NCBI GenBank assembly: GCA_024280785.1
Contig: JAJRPK010000050.1
Coordinates: 1 to 5,573 of the forward strand
DNA from: Gammaproteobacteria bacterium
GTDB taxonomy: Bacteria > Pseudomonadota > Gammaproteobacteria > Pseudomonadales > UBA7434
DNA: 5,573 bases
Reading direction: 5' to 3'
Below, piece after piece: positions 1-5,160 of the stretch; positions within the stretch are counted from its first letter, which is position 1; each line of letters starts with the position of its first letter. Below the pieces are notes generated by a model. It was given only the letters and a program-made list of their open reading frames with translations. It did no database searches and had not been told where the DNA came from. A program made the position numbers and the translations under genes.

Positions 1-76
1 AGTCATTGAGGTCTTGCTCGGTTTTGATGCTTTTTGCTGCGGCTAAGCCTAAGGCTTGGAGTTCGTCTTTATTCAT
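1..76 (-). CDS. IS256-family (mutator-type) transposase, N-terminal fragment running off the window
   Basis: Only the first 25 codons are visible. The product begins MNKDELQALGLAAAKSIKT and continues EQDLND. This fits the conserved start of IS256-family DDE transposases, where a short charged helix is followed by a K-(S/G)-(I/L)-K-T-E-x-D-L-N motif. The enzyme would catalyse cut-and-paste or copy-out movement of its element in the cytoplasm, but the catalytic triad lies beyond base 1. The ATG at 76 is preceded on the minus strand by a purine-rich GGGGAAGGAT about 10 bases upstream, a plausible ribosome-binding site. Whether the gene is intact cannot be told from this window. The call is moderately strong because the fragment is short but distinctive. 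Confidence 0.65.
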   Translation of the reverse strand, partial: MNKDELQALGLAAAKSIKTEQDLND

Positions 77-79
77 AGT

Positions 80-117
80 CTGTCTATCCTTCCCCATCGG
101 GAGTTAATGATAGACAG
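80..117. repeat. 9-bp inverted repeat in the IS256 leader
   Basis: CTGTCTATC at 80-88 and GATAGACAG at 109-117 are perfect reverse complements separated by 20 bases. The repeat lies between the IS terminal repeat and the transposase start and overlaps the likely ribosome-binding site in the loop/stem region. It could form a stem in transcripts entering from outside and so limit transposase translation, as known for several insertion sequences, or it could be a subterminal transposase-binding repeat. The repeat is directly seen; the role is inference. Confidence 0.5.
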
Positions 118-194
118 TTACACAGGTTTATTTACAGCCTCCGCAGCATCGTGAACATTGGTAGTACTACAACCATATTGAACTTGTATTTGAA

Positions 195-629
195 TTAGGG
201 AGTCTTCTTGGCACAAAGCACATCTACACTGTTGATTTTACTTCCACTCGCAGCAGCTGCACTGAAAAAGTTCATTCCATAAGCACTGTTAGGGTACTTT
301 TTGTCAGATGTTGATGACCAGTAGCTACTTGAACCTAAAAACCCTTTTTTCTTATAACAAGAGACATAAGCATCGTTGTCAGCGTTGTTCTTTTTGCATT
401 GATCTATAACGTCTTTTAGCTCATCAAGAGTAGGAAGTGCTGCATCGTGCTGACGACAAATTTCTTGCGCATCCTCCCATGTTGCCTGACAAACACCGTA
501 AGTATTGATATTTCCTTTGTTAGCTTTACAAATTGTATTTGAAGGGGTTACCCAGTGAGTGTCCGCAAATAGTGCCGTACTTAGAGAAGTGGCTATTAAC
601 ACGGTTATGGTTAATAAAAGTTGGTTCAT
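195..629 (-). CDS. Small secreted DUF1566/Lcl C-terminal-like protein
   Basis: This encodes a 144-residue protein with a clear Sec signal peptide. A hydrophobic segment at about 4-20 ends in ALFA, with likely cleavage after A22, so the mature part is about 122 residues and extracytoplasmic. The mature protein resembles the DUF1566/Lcl_C (PF07603) fold: an A-x-x-x-C helix around 49-60, the LPTLDEL motif at 65-71, YWSST at 103-107, then A-Y-G-M-N-F at 116-121 and V-L-C-A near the end (137-140). These match the family's usual W-R-L-P-T..E-L, Y-W-S-S-T and V-R-C-V signatures. Six cysteines (34, 47, 58, 78, 91, 139) suggest up to three disulfides. Lcl of Legionella is an adhesin, but here only the C-terminal type of domain is present, without collagen-like repeats, so no specific function can be given. 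AAGGG at 636-640 is a good ribosome-binding site for the ATG at 629. No strong promoter was identified upstream. It stands alone between the IS256 end and the IS630 remnant. Confidence 0.75.
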   Translation of the reverse strand: MNQLLLTITVLIATSLSTALFADTHWVTPSNTICKANKGNINTYGVCQATWEDAQEICRQHDAALPTLDELKDVIDQCKKNNADNDAYVSCYKKKGFLGSSSYWSSTSDKKYPNSAYGMNFFSAAAASGSKINSVDVLCAKKTP

Positions 630-832
630 GATTGACCCTTTTAAGTTAATGTGAAAAGACTAAGAGTAAGACCATCGCATAAAAAATAGCGCTAAGATAT
701 TGATGATATGAATTAATAAGTCCTATTCGCATGAAAGAGCTGTACCTCAATACTCGGACGGTTAGCTAAGAACATAAGATAAGGGGGCATGCAATTTTTT
801 TCATCATATTAATCGTTGCATAAGTATTGGCA
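630..832. other. Intergenic stretch between the DUF1566 gene and the IS630 remnant
   Basis: AT-rich DNA with no supported gene on either strand. It must contain the minus-strand promoter of the 195-629 gene and the 3' non-coding end of the IS630 element. A weak minus-strand TTCATA / TATTTT pair with 18-base spacing lies around 685-715, but it is too poor to call. The 3' terminal repeat of the IS630 element should fall between about 740 and 832, yet it cannot be delimited because the matching 5' end is missing. Confidence 0.4.
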
Positions 833-1699
833 CTAACGAGAGAAGGCCTGATCGATATATTGGGTATCGGGCATTTTAAAAAAGCTTTTTATCAACCTCT
901 TGTGTTTCTGGATTGATCGCATAATAGGGAGCAAGTGCTTTTTCATCTCGCTTTCGCTTTTTATGGCGCGTTTACCTAATTGTAGCATGGCATGATTCCA
1001 AACTTGTTCGTCAGGGTTTAGTTCCGGCGAATAGGCCGGTAAGAACACCATCATGATGCTTCCTTTATTATCTTCTAAAAATGCTTGTACTTTCTTGGAA
1101 TGGTGATAACCAGCATTATCAGCCACTACCAGTATAGGATGACCTGCATCATTGCGTGGTTTCTGTAAAAACTCGATAAACACATCAACATTCATACGTT
1201 TGTTGATAAATTGAAACCGCATCTCTCCTCGTGGAGAGATTGCGCTAATCATTTTAAAACCAAAGCGGCCACCGCTGTCTTTGACGACCGGTGTTTTACC
1301 CCGCTTTCCCCAAGTGGTGCCCCGGTGTGAATCACTACGTACAGCAGCTTTATCTACAAAATACAGTTGCGCTTTATACCGGTTGGCTTCTCGGGTTGCG
1401 CTTGGGAACGGCTCCTTAAGATAGCTTTTTACCTTCTTTGGGTCTTGCTTGTAACTCTTGTGTATAGGACGCTGAGGGCTAAGACCTAGGTGGTTGAGCA
1501 ATCGACTGATGGAACTTTTACTAAGTGTTACTTGGCGTTCACGTTTTAGAGAGCTTCGAATCACAGGTGATGACCATAAGCAGTATTCAAATTGATAATT
1601 GAGTGGATTGCCCTGTGTAATCGCCTCATAGAGCCAACGCATATTCTTGCCCGATATTTTTTTAGGCCGCCCTTGCTTTGACTTTTCATTTAAGGCTGT
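833..1699 (-). pseudogene. IS630-family transposase, catalytic part only (5'-truncated and frameshifted)
   Basis: The open frame ends with TAG at 833-835. From its first ATG (1642) it gives 269 residues; homologous sequence continues in frame up to codon 1699, just after a TGA at 1700-1702. The DDE domain is complete: D97 in YFVDKA, D175 in VVADNAG and E212 in YSPELNPDEQVW (numbered from the ATG at 1642), plus the family motif RSDSHRGTTWGKRGKTPVV. The usual acidic residue after the first Asp is Lys here. Before the ATG the frame reads ALNEKSKQGRPKK, a linker normally found after the N-terminal helix-turn-helix. Upstream, GAACAG-CCTTAA suggests GEQAL with one base lost. Full-length relatives are about 340-350 residues, so the DNA-binding half is missing. 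No ribosome-binding site precedes ATG 1642. It is most likely an inactive relic, although a truncated catalytic polypeptide could be made. Confidence 0.8.
1221..1240. repeat. Perfect 8-bp inverted repeat with TCGT loop inside the transposase relic
   Basis: ATCTCTCC at 1221-1228 and GGAGAGAT at 1233-1240 are exact reverse complements around a four-base TCGT loop. The hairpin lies wholly within transposase codons (around Ser-Pro-Arg-Gly-Glu) and lacks a T-run, so it is not an intrinsic terminator. It may well be coincidental to the coding sequence. Confidence 0.4.
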
Positions 1700-1702
1700 T
1701 CA

Positions 1703-1713
1703 CCCCCCCCCCC
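1703..1713. repeat. Poly-C run of 11 (poly-G on the coding strand)
   Basis: Eleven consecutive C residues sit immediately upstream of the IS630 catalytic fragment. They lie at, or very near, the point where homology to the transposase disappears. Such tracts are prone to slippage in replication and to sequencing error, so the true length is uncertain. After the tract all three minus-strand frames close within 18 bases (TGA at 1700-1702, TAA at 1692-1694, TGA shortly after). A change in tract length would therefore not join an upstream frame to the transposase. Confidence 0.85.
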
Positions 1714-1800
1714 TACCATCACTGCATCAATCATCGTTGTTCGTTTTAGAACGGAGCTTGGACGCCAGCTATGATTGCTTTTATCTCACCGGGTAACGAT

Positions 1801-1884
1801 TTACTCAACAAACTCATACGCTCCAATGTCGGGTTCGCCGAGAATGGGGTAATTTTCATGATCGCGAGAATCGAGTGTCGTCTT
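1801..1884 (-). pseudogene. Orphan C-terminal tail of a DIGAYEF-type (beta-helix/choice-of-anchor) surface protein
   Basis: In a different minus-strand frame from the flanking IS630 fragment, about 27 codons end with ...ILGEPDIGAYEFVE and a TAA at 1801-1803. DIGAYEF (codons 1810-1830) is the characteristic last motif of many secreted right-handed beta-helix or choice-of-anchor Q-type proteins, where it is followed by only a few residues and the stop, as here. The frame is closed upstream by a TAA at 1885-1887, so only the extreme C-terminus of the original gene survives. It directly abuts the IS630 N-terminal fragment, which suggests that a deletion or insertion removed the body of the gene. 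The motif is seen directly; the origin is inferred, and the short length leaves room for coincidence. Confidence 0.4.
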
Positions 1885-2069
1885 TTATAATCCTGGAAAT
1901 AATAACGTACGGTGGTACGATCTATCAATAAAACTTCGGCCACTTGAGAAGGCGTCCAGCCCGTTCCCAACAAAATGACCGATTTAACACGATCGGCTTC
2001 TCGCTTCTTGCGCAATTCTCGATGTAATACCTGTAAATCTAATAGCTCTTGATTCGTTAGGCTGTATAT
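1882..2069 (-). pseudogene. N-terminal helix-turn-helix fragment of a second IS630-type transposase
   Basis: The frame opens after TAA at 2070-2072 and reads IYSLTNQELLDLQVLHREL, then RKKREADRVKSVILLGTGW, TPSQVAEVLLIDRTTVRYYF and QDYKR. This is the N-terminal helix-turn-helix of IS630 transposases, in which K-R-E-A-D-R-(V/I)-K precedes the recognition helix and Y-(F/L)-x-x-Y-K-R-G-G follows it. Similarity stops after QDYKR, at about 1881. The codons beyond (open to TAA at 1746) no longer look like a transposase, and the DDE domain is absent. The expected start codon position is ATA (2069) instead of ATG. The next possible start is TTG at 2015, inside the conserved domain. A GGTGA-type ribosome-binding site lies just upstream of the lost start. 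This N-terminus resembles a different IS630 subgroup from the catalytic fragment at 833-1699, so the two are probably not halves of one element. Confidence 0.65.
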
Positions 2070-2089
2070 TTATTGTCACCAGTTTATAC

Positions 2090-2108
2090 AAACCACTTAA
2101 TGTGGTTT
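2090..2108. terminator. Hairpin 3' of the GH114 gene, possible weak terminator
   Basis: AAACCAC at 2090-2096 and GTGGTTT at 2102-2108 form a perfect 7-bp stem with a 5-base loop, 46 bases past the stop of the GH114 gene. On the minus strand it is followed by only a short, mixed T/A stretch, so it would be a weak intrinsic terminator at best. It also lies just outside the start of the IS630 N-terminal fragment and could instead belong to that element's end region. Confidence 0.3.
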
Positions 2109-2154
2109 CTTAAACGCGATTAGTATAAATCAAGCCGTGTAGAACAAACCCTTC

Positions 2155-3552
2155 TTATATACAACTCAATCTAAAGCTGTCATCTAAGGATAGAGGCAAC
2201 ACAAGCGTTGTGAACTTTCGATTTTTTGCATCAAGACACAGCGCTTCTCTTGATGCTTTATCATTAACGTATGATTCTTTATATTCCACATTAAAAACAG
2301 CTTTTCCTTGATTTATAAAGGGCATCAATGCATCGCATTCATTATATTCATGGCACTGTTCATTGACGGCAAAATCAAAGTTATTAACGAGTTCATTAAT
2401 TTGATCCAATGAGTTTTTCAGGCCAACTGATAAGCTTCTCGTATGTGCTTGTGTTGCAATAAAACGGTTAAAATCCAATTGATCGTTTGCGGTTAACCCC
2501 ACTCCATTATCATTGGTGTAACCGTCCATATTGTCCGGTTCAACACCATCACAACCCTTCTGTTTGGCAAAGTCGAGACGTGCTTGCATAATCTTTTTCA
2601 CATTGCTGGAGCGTATATCTAACCAGCGTTCTCCTTGCCAACCGTCCAACGCTTTACCCAGGTCTGATTCTGAAAATTGATTTGCATCCGCTCGCCAATT
2701 TTCATACGAGCCACCGGAAAAATAGCAGATCACTTTTTTGCCGCTATTCTGTAATTGATTAATAAGTGATTTGGATGAGTCAAAAAGATCAATGTCGTAA
2801 ATATCTATATTATAATTTGAATTAATAGTCCCTTGTAACTGCCAGTGTAGCGTTGAACTTAGCTCTGGTATGAAGATTGGGTTGTTTGATTCTAGCCCAT
2901 ACTCGAGCGACAGAGTTCGCCCATTGGAATTCTCCAACGTGGCCGTCCAGAAACCGGCCCAGGGATTCAGCGTTCCATTTTTATCCAGGGGTACATAAGC
3001 GTTGTTTGCGTAAATCCAGACCTTGTTATGAACCAGCTTTTCCCGGCCTGCCTGATCAAAATCGCAAGAGGGATTGCTGCAGGGGCCTTCGCTACTGTGT
3101 ACCGAAAAGCTCCCGAGCTCTTCCTGTGCAGGAAACGGGTTTCCAGCAAGCGTCCACTGAGCCTGGTTATTGGCCTGTACCGAGGCTAGGGGAATGGAAT
3201 ATCCTTGTGGTGTATCGGTGCTGCCAGCAGGCATATCAAGAGAGACTGTCTCCTCTGTAAGCTGGATAATCCAGTAGCCTTTGCCTTGCTCCAGAGCTGA
3301 TCCCAGCGTTAAGGGTTCGTATCCATTGTGAGTGGAGTCATACGCGAACAATGCCCACGTTTCACGGAAGCCCGCCGGTGAAATGTCGTCACCCAGAATC
3401 GCCCTGACCGTGTTGGCGTTTACGGGAGGGCTCGCCGGCAATGAAATGATGTGCCACTCTCCGCTGGGCAGCGAATAAGAGGGAGGCTGAGCAAGCACCG
3501 TTAAGGGAAAAGTGACGTATAAAATAGCGGTGATCCGCTTTATTAAGCCCAT
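2155..3552 (-). CDS. Secreted GH114-type glycosidase (endo-alpha-1,4-polygalactosaminidase-like) with duplicated N-terminal module
   Basis: This encodes 465 residues. A signal peptide (hydrophobic 6-20, VLA-Q cleavage after A21) indicates secretion. Residues about 30-110 and 130-220 form two related beta-rich units. Each starts with a Trp strand (W33, W133) and contains a Trp-x-x-Tyr core: WALFAYDSTHNGYEPLTLG then GYWI, and VWIYANNAYVPLDKNGTLN then GFWTA. This is an unnamed module of secreted gammaproteobacterial proteins. Residues about 235-465 are a GH114 / TM1410-like TIM barrel with YDIDLFD (252-258), VICYFSGGSYENWRAD (274-289), GERWLDIR and GCDGVEPDNMDGY. By analogy with characterised GH114 enzymes, D255 and E338 are the likely catalytic acids; both are present. 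The family cleaves alpha-1,4-linked galactosamine polymers such as fungal galactosaminogalactan and Pel-like matrix. The exact substrate here is unknown. The ATG is set by AGGAAGG at 3560-3566, seven bases upstream. It is a single gene flanked by IS630 and IS91 debris, with no partner gene. Confidence 0.85.
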   Translation of the reverse strand: MGLIKRITAILYVTFPLTVLAQPPSYSLPSGEWHIISLPASPPVNANTVRAILGDDISPAGFRETWALFAYDSTHNGYEPLTLGSALEQGKGYWIIQLTEETVSLDMPAGSTDTPQGYSIPLASVQANNQAQWTLAGNPFPAQEELGSFSVHSSEGPCSNPSCDFDQAGREKLVHNKVWIYANNAYVPLDKNGTLNPWAGFWTATLENSNGRTLSLEYGLESNNPIFIPELSSTLHWQLQGTINSNYNIDIYDIDLFDSSKSLINQLQNSGKKVICYFSGGSYENWRADANQFSESDLGKALDGWQGERWLDIRSSNVKKIMQARLDFAKQKGCDGVEPDNMDGYTNDNGVGLTANDQLDFNRFIATQAHTRSLSVGLKNSLDQINELVNNFDFAVNEQCHEYNECDALMPFINQGKAVFNVEYKESYVNDKASREALCLDAKNRKFTTLVLPLSLDDSFRLSCI

Positions 3553-3559
3553 GATCGTA

Positions 3560-3566
3560 CCTTCCT
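3560..3566 (-). promoter_or_regulatory. Ribosome-binding site of the GH114 gene
   Basis: AGGAAGG on the minus strand lies seven bases before the ATG at 3552. It fixes this start over internal alternatives and gives a protein whose first residues are a proper signal peptide. Confidence 0.7.
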
Positions 3567-3609
3567 ATTTTGTACATGCATTTCACGTCCTTTATAACTC
3601 ACTATAAGT

Positions 3610-3640
3610 ATTATACTTTTATTATATTGCAAATTGTGAA
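3610..3640 (-). promoter_or_regulatory. Candidate sigma-70 promoter of the GH114 gene
   Basis: A perfect TATAAT -10 hexamer (3610-3615 on the minus strand) is preceded 19 bases earlier by TTCACA (3635-3640), a mediocre -35 with long spacing. The surroundings are strongly AT-rich, and TATAATA occurs twice, 4 bases apart. This is the only promoter-like sequence in the 70 bases upstream of the gene, and it leaves a leader of about 50 bases. The -10 match is seen directly; promoter function is inferred. Confidence 0.35.
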
Positions 3641-3680
3641 TAGATGCATAACAGGCCTCCTAATCCAGCAAAAGCCTTAA

Positions 3681-4103
3681 AGAAGAGCCTGCCGTAGCCG
3701 ATGCCTAGATGCTGATTTTCTCAATCGCGTTTTGCGGGTTTTTCTGGATTGTGTCGAGAAGGCACTTCACGTGTGCTGTGCCGATGCACCGGAACATAAG
3801 ACGAACAGCGTGCACTTTGATGAGACAATTATAGCGCCTAAAGTCATCACAGAGGTGCAGGCCCAGGTGAGAGAACGAACCCTGCGTTTGTTTAAACGAT
3901 GCGAACTGCTTTCGCTAGGCGTGGTGGATGCCTATGCGCGAGTGGGGTCATGTCGGGGATTTTCCCTGAATGCCAAGGTGACGGTACCGGTATTGGGTCA
4001 TTCGGGTTTAGAGTATTTGTTTCGTGATTGCGCACGACCGATTTTTGCCAGTGAACGGCTGCAGTTTAAGTGCTGTTTCAACAGCTTGAAGGAACCGGAA
4101 TAG
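3681..4103 (+). pseudogene. IS91-family (Y2/HUH) transposase remnant
   Basis: This is the only plus-strand coding relic. From 3681 the frame reads ...CLDADFLNRVLRVFLDCVEKAL, then EVQAQVRERTLRLFKRCELLS, then GFSLNAKVTVPVLGHSGLEYLFRDCARPIFASERL (ARPIFASERL at 4032-4061), ending at TAG 4101-4103. These blocks, in this order, match IS91-family transposases (LLNRVLRIFL; AQVRRRVLR.F.R.GLL; GFSLDASV.I....R.GLERLLRYCARPPFALERL). The region that should lie between CADAP and HFDET, including the His-hydrophobic-His metal-binding motif, is absent, with a junction at about 3795-3812. The N-terminal zinc-binding domain and the C-terminal part after SERL are also missing. A TAA at 3678-3680 closes the frame, and SLP just before it in another frame suggests an older frameshift. 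The copy is certainly non-functional. TTG at 3732 is the first possible start but has no clear ribosome-binding site. Confidence 0.75.
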
Positions 4104-4494
4104 GGGATCAATGATTTTCCGTCCTCAGAGTCAGCATTCACAGCTCATTTATTGCGCTGAGAATATATCAACAGGTGTTGTATTGTCGGTCATGGTTCTG
4201 ACATCTATTTTCCAGTCAGGTTTTATCCATTTGGTCCATAAGATTCGTTTCTATTCAAGTCTGTTCAGGGGGGAGGGTATTAAAGTTCCTATCCATCGCC
4301 CACAAAGGCGTTATTTGTGCCTTCTAATCAATGCCTTTGGCTTCGCCACTGGCGTTTTGAGCAATGAATGCCGTTTTGGTTGCTCCAATTTTTTGGAATG
4401 TGATGATTATGGCCGTAGTATTGTGGGGCGGTACAGTACAGGAGAACCTCCGAGCGAGGTTGCTTTTTACTTCAACAACCTGGCTCATTAAAAG
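4104..4494. other. Gene-poor stretch between the IS91 remnant and the cytochrome operon
   Basis: A 126-codon plus-strand frame (4111-4491, ATG with AGGGG four to five bases upstream) exists here, but its product has no signal peptide, no recognisable domain and a composition unlike a normal protein. A terminator-like hairpin falls inside its last codons. I find no IS91 C-terminal homology, tRNA or repeat array. The stretch may hold the unrecognisable 3' part of the decayed IS91 element plus the trailer of the minus-strand cytochrome operon. A short unknown gene cannot be excluded. Confidence 0.4.
4445..4468 (+). terminator. Plus-strand rho-independent terminator-like hairpin
   Basis: AACCTC (4445-4450) pairs with GAGGTT (4456-4461) around a CGAGC loop and is followed by GC and five T residues. 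The arrangement has the right polarity only for plus-strand transcription, that is, reading from the IS91 remnant side towards the 3' end of the cytochrome operon. On the minus strand the same stem is preceded by A residues and lacks a U-tract, so it would not stop the cytochrome transcript efficiently. Confidence 0.4.
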
Positions 4495-5160
4495 CTAACG
4501 CTCGTTATTTTTTAGCCTTTCCGGCTCGTCAGCCTCTAAATAAGCTAACTCTTTGTCTGTTAAATCCACCTCGTCGTAACCCGTTATCATGGGCTTGACG
4601 TGATCGATAAAAGAATGGCCGGTCGTGAGCAGATAGATATGCGCGATAATAAAAACCATAATCGCAATCGCTGCAATCGTATGCACTACAGCAATCAACT
4701 TCAGATCGATCCCGGAAAACATTTCGCCAAATCCGAAACTGATTAGCATATAAGCTATCCCTGTAACCCATATACCTGGAAATATCAGATACTTAACAAA
4801 GGTGTAGGTTAATGCCTGCAAGGGGTTGTGTTTACGATGGAAGGTTTTTTTATACGGATGTGAGTCGCCTTTAAAAATGCCATAAGAATAAAAAAGCGCT
4901 ACTTCGACAAAGTTTTTGCGAGTGGGTAAATACTGTCGCCACTCCCCAGTTGTGAAGAGCCAAAAAACGGTGAACATCCATAGAAACAAAAGAAATGCTG
5001 CTGCCCATGTATGCAAGGTAACCGCACTCCCAAAACCCATCAAGCTATAAATACCATGGATTTCCAGTCCAGAAAACAAGAGTGTAAAAATGGACGCAGC
5101 CTGCAGCCAATGCCATAACCGTTCAAAACGTTTGAAGACTACTATCGTATGTACTGTCAT
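4495..5160 (-). CDS. Four-helix cytochrome b (b561/Ni-hydrogenase type), partner of the octaheme cytochrome c
   Basis: This is a 221-residue inner-membrane diheme cytochrome b of the cytochrome_B561/Ni-hydrogenase type (PF01292). It starts with F-x-R-x-x-R-x-x-H-W at 9-18, typical of the family. Four hydrophobic helices are visible: about 15-33, 48-70, 122-143 and 154-179. Histidines H17 (helix 1), H50 (helix 2), H160 and H174 (helix 4) are at positions suited to ligate two b hemes. The C-terminal 30 residues are acidic and cytoplasmic-looking. The ATG overlaps the stop of the upstream octaheme gene (ATGA, 5157-5160), and AGGAGG lies eight bases before it, so the two are translationally coupled. 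Established knowledge: such subunits exchange electrons between the quinone pool and periplasmic multiheme cytochromes. That this one serves the neighbouring octaheme protein is inferred from the overlap. Length is normal and no defects are seen. Confidence 0.85.
   Translation of the reverse strand: MTVHTIVVFKRFERLWHWLQAASIFTLLFSGLEIHGIYSLMGFGSAVTLHTWAAAFLLFLWMFTVFWLFTTGEWRQYLPTRKNFVEVALFYSYGIFKGDSHPYKKTFHRKHNPLQALTYTFVKYLIFPGIWVTGIAYMLISFGFGEMFSGIDLKLIAVVHTIAAIAIMVFIIAHIYLLTTGHSFIDHVKPMITGYDEVDLTDKELAYLEADEPERLKNNER

Larger units (their letters stand above)
1..141 (-). mobile_element. 5' end of an IS256-family insertion sequence (partial)
   Basis: This is the left part of an IS256-family element read on the minus strand. 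It comprises the transposase N-terminus (1-76), a short leader with a ribosome-binding site, and the probable terminal inverted repeat. On the minus strand the element appears to begin at about 141 with GAGGCTGTAAATAAACCTG, which resembles the ends I associate with IS256-family elements of proteobacteria. The outer boundary is therefore placed at about 139-141. The other end and the 8-9 bp target duplication lie outside the window and cannot be checked. The element sits just downstream of the 195-629 gene and does not interrupt it. The family assignment rests mainly on the transposase N-terminus; the exact end is an inference. Confidence 0.65.

Noticed and set aside
1630..1680. Programmed frameshift or transcriptional slippage at the A7 run upstream of ATG 1642, as suggested for some IS630 elements
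   Set aside because: The only other frame upstream is closed by TAA at 1692-1694 before reaching the A-run, and homology on both sides of the run is already in one frame.
1703..1713. Phase-variable G-tract controlling the transposase
   Set aside because: Whatever the tract length, each of the three frames meets a stop within 18 bases, so slippage could not restore a fused reading frame.
781..1715. Matching IS630 ends reading TA-A-GGGGG at about 779-787 and TA-GGGGG at the poly-G tract
   Set aside because: Similarity is confined to a few bases and a homopolymer, and the element's 5' part is missing, so terminal repeats cannot be claimed.
1746..1880. Continuation of the IS630 N-terminal frame to the stop at 1746 as genuine transposase sequence
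   Set aside because: After QDYKR the frame no longer resembles any transposase, while another frame in the same DNA shows the DIGAYEFVE ending.
2877..3260. Plus-strand open frame antisense to the GH114 gene, and other short overlapping frames there
   Set aside because: Shadows of a well-supported gene, with no ribosome-binding site or family resemblance.
4285..4370. Possible integron attC site in the GCC/GGC-rich palindromic patches
   Set aside because: No RYYYAAC / GTTRRRY core pair in proper arrangement, and no integron cassette or repeated copies in the window.
4111..4491. A 126-codon plus-strand frame with an ATG and an AGGGG upstream
   Set aside because: No recognisable domain or signal, unnatural composition, a ribosome-binding site spaced too closely, and a terminator-like hairpin inside its 3' end. 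Described as a gene-poor region instead.
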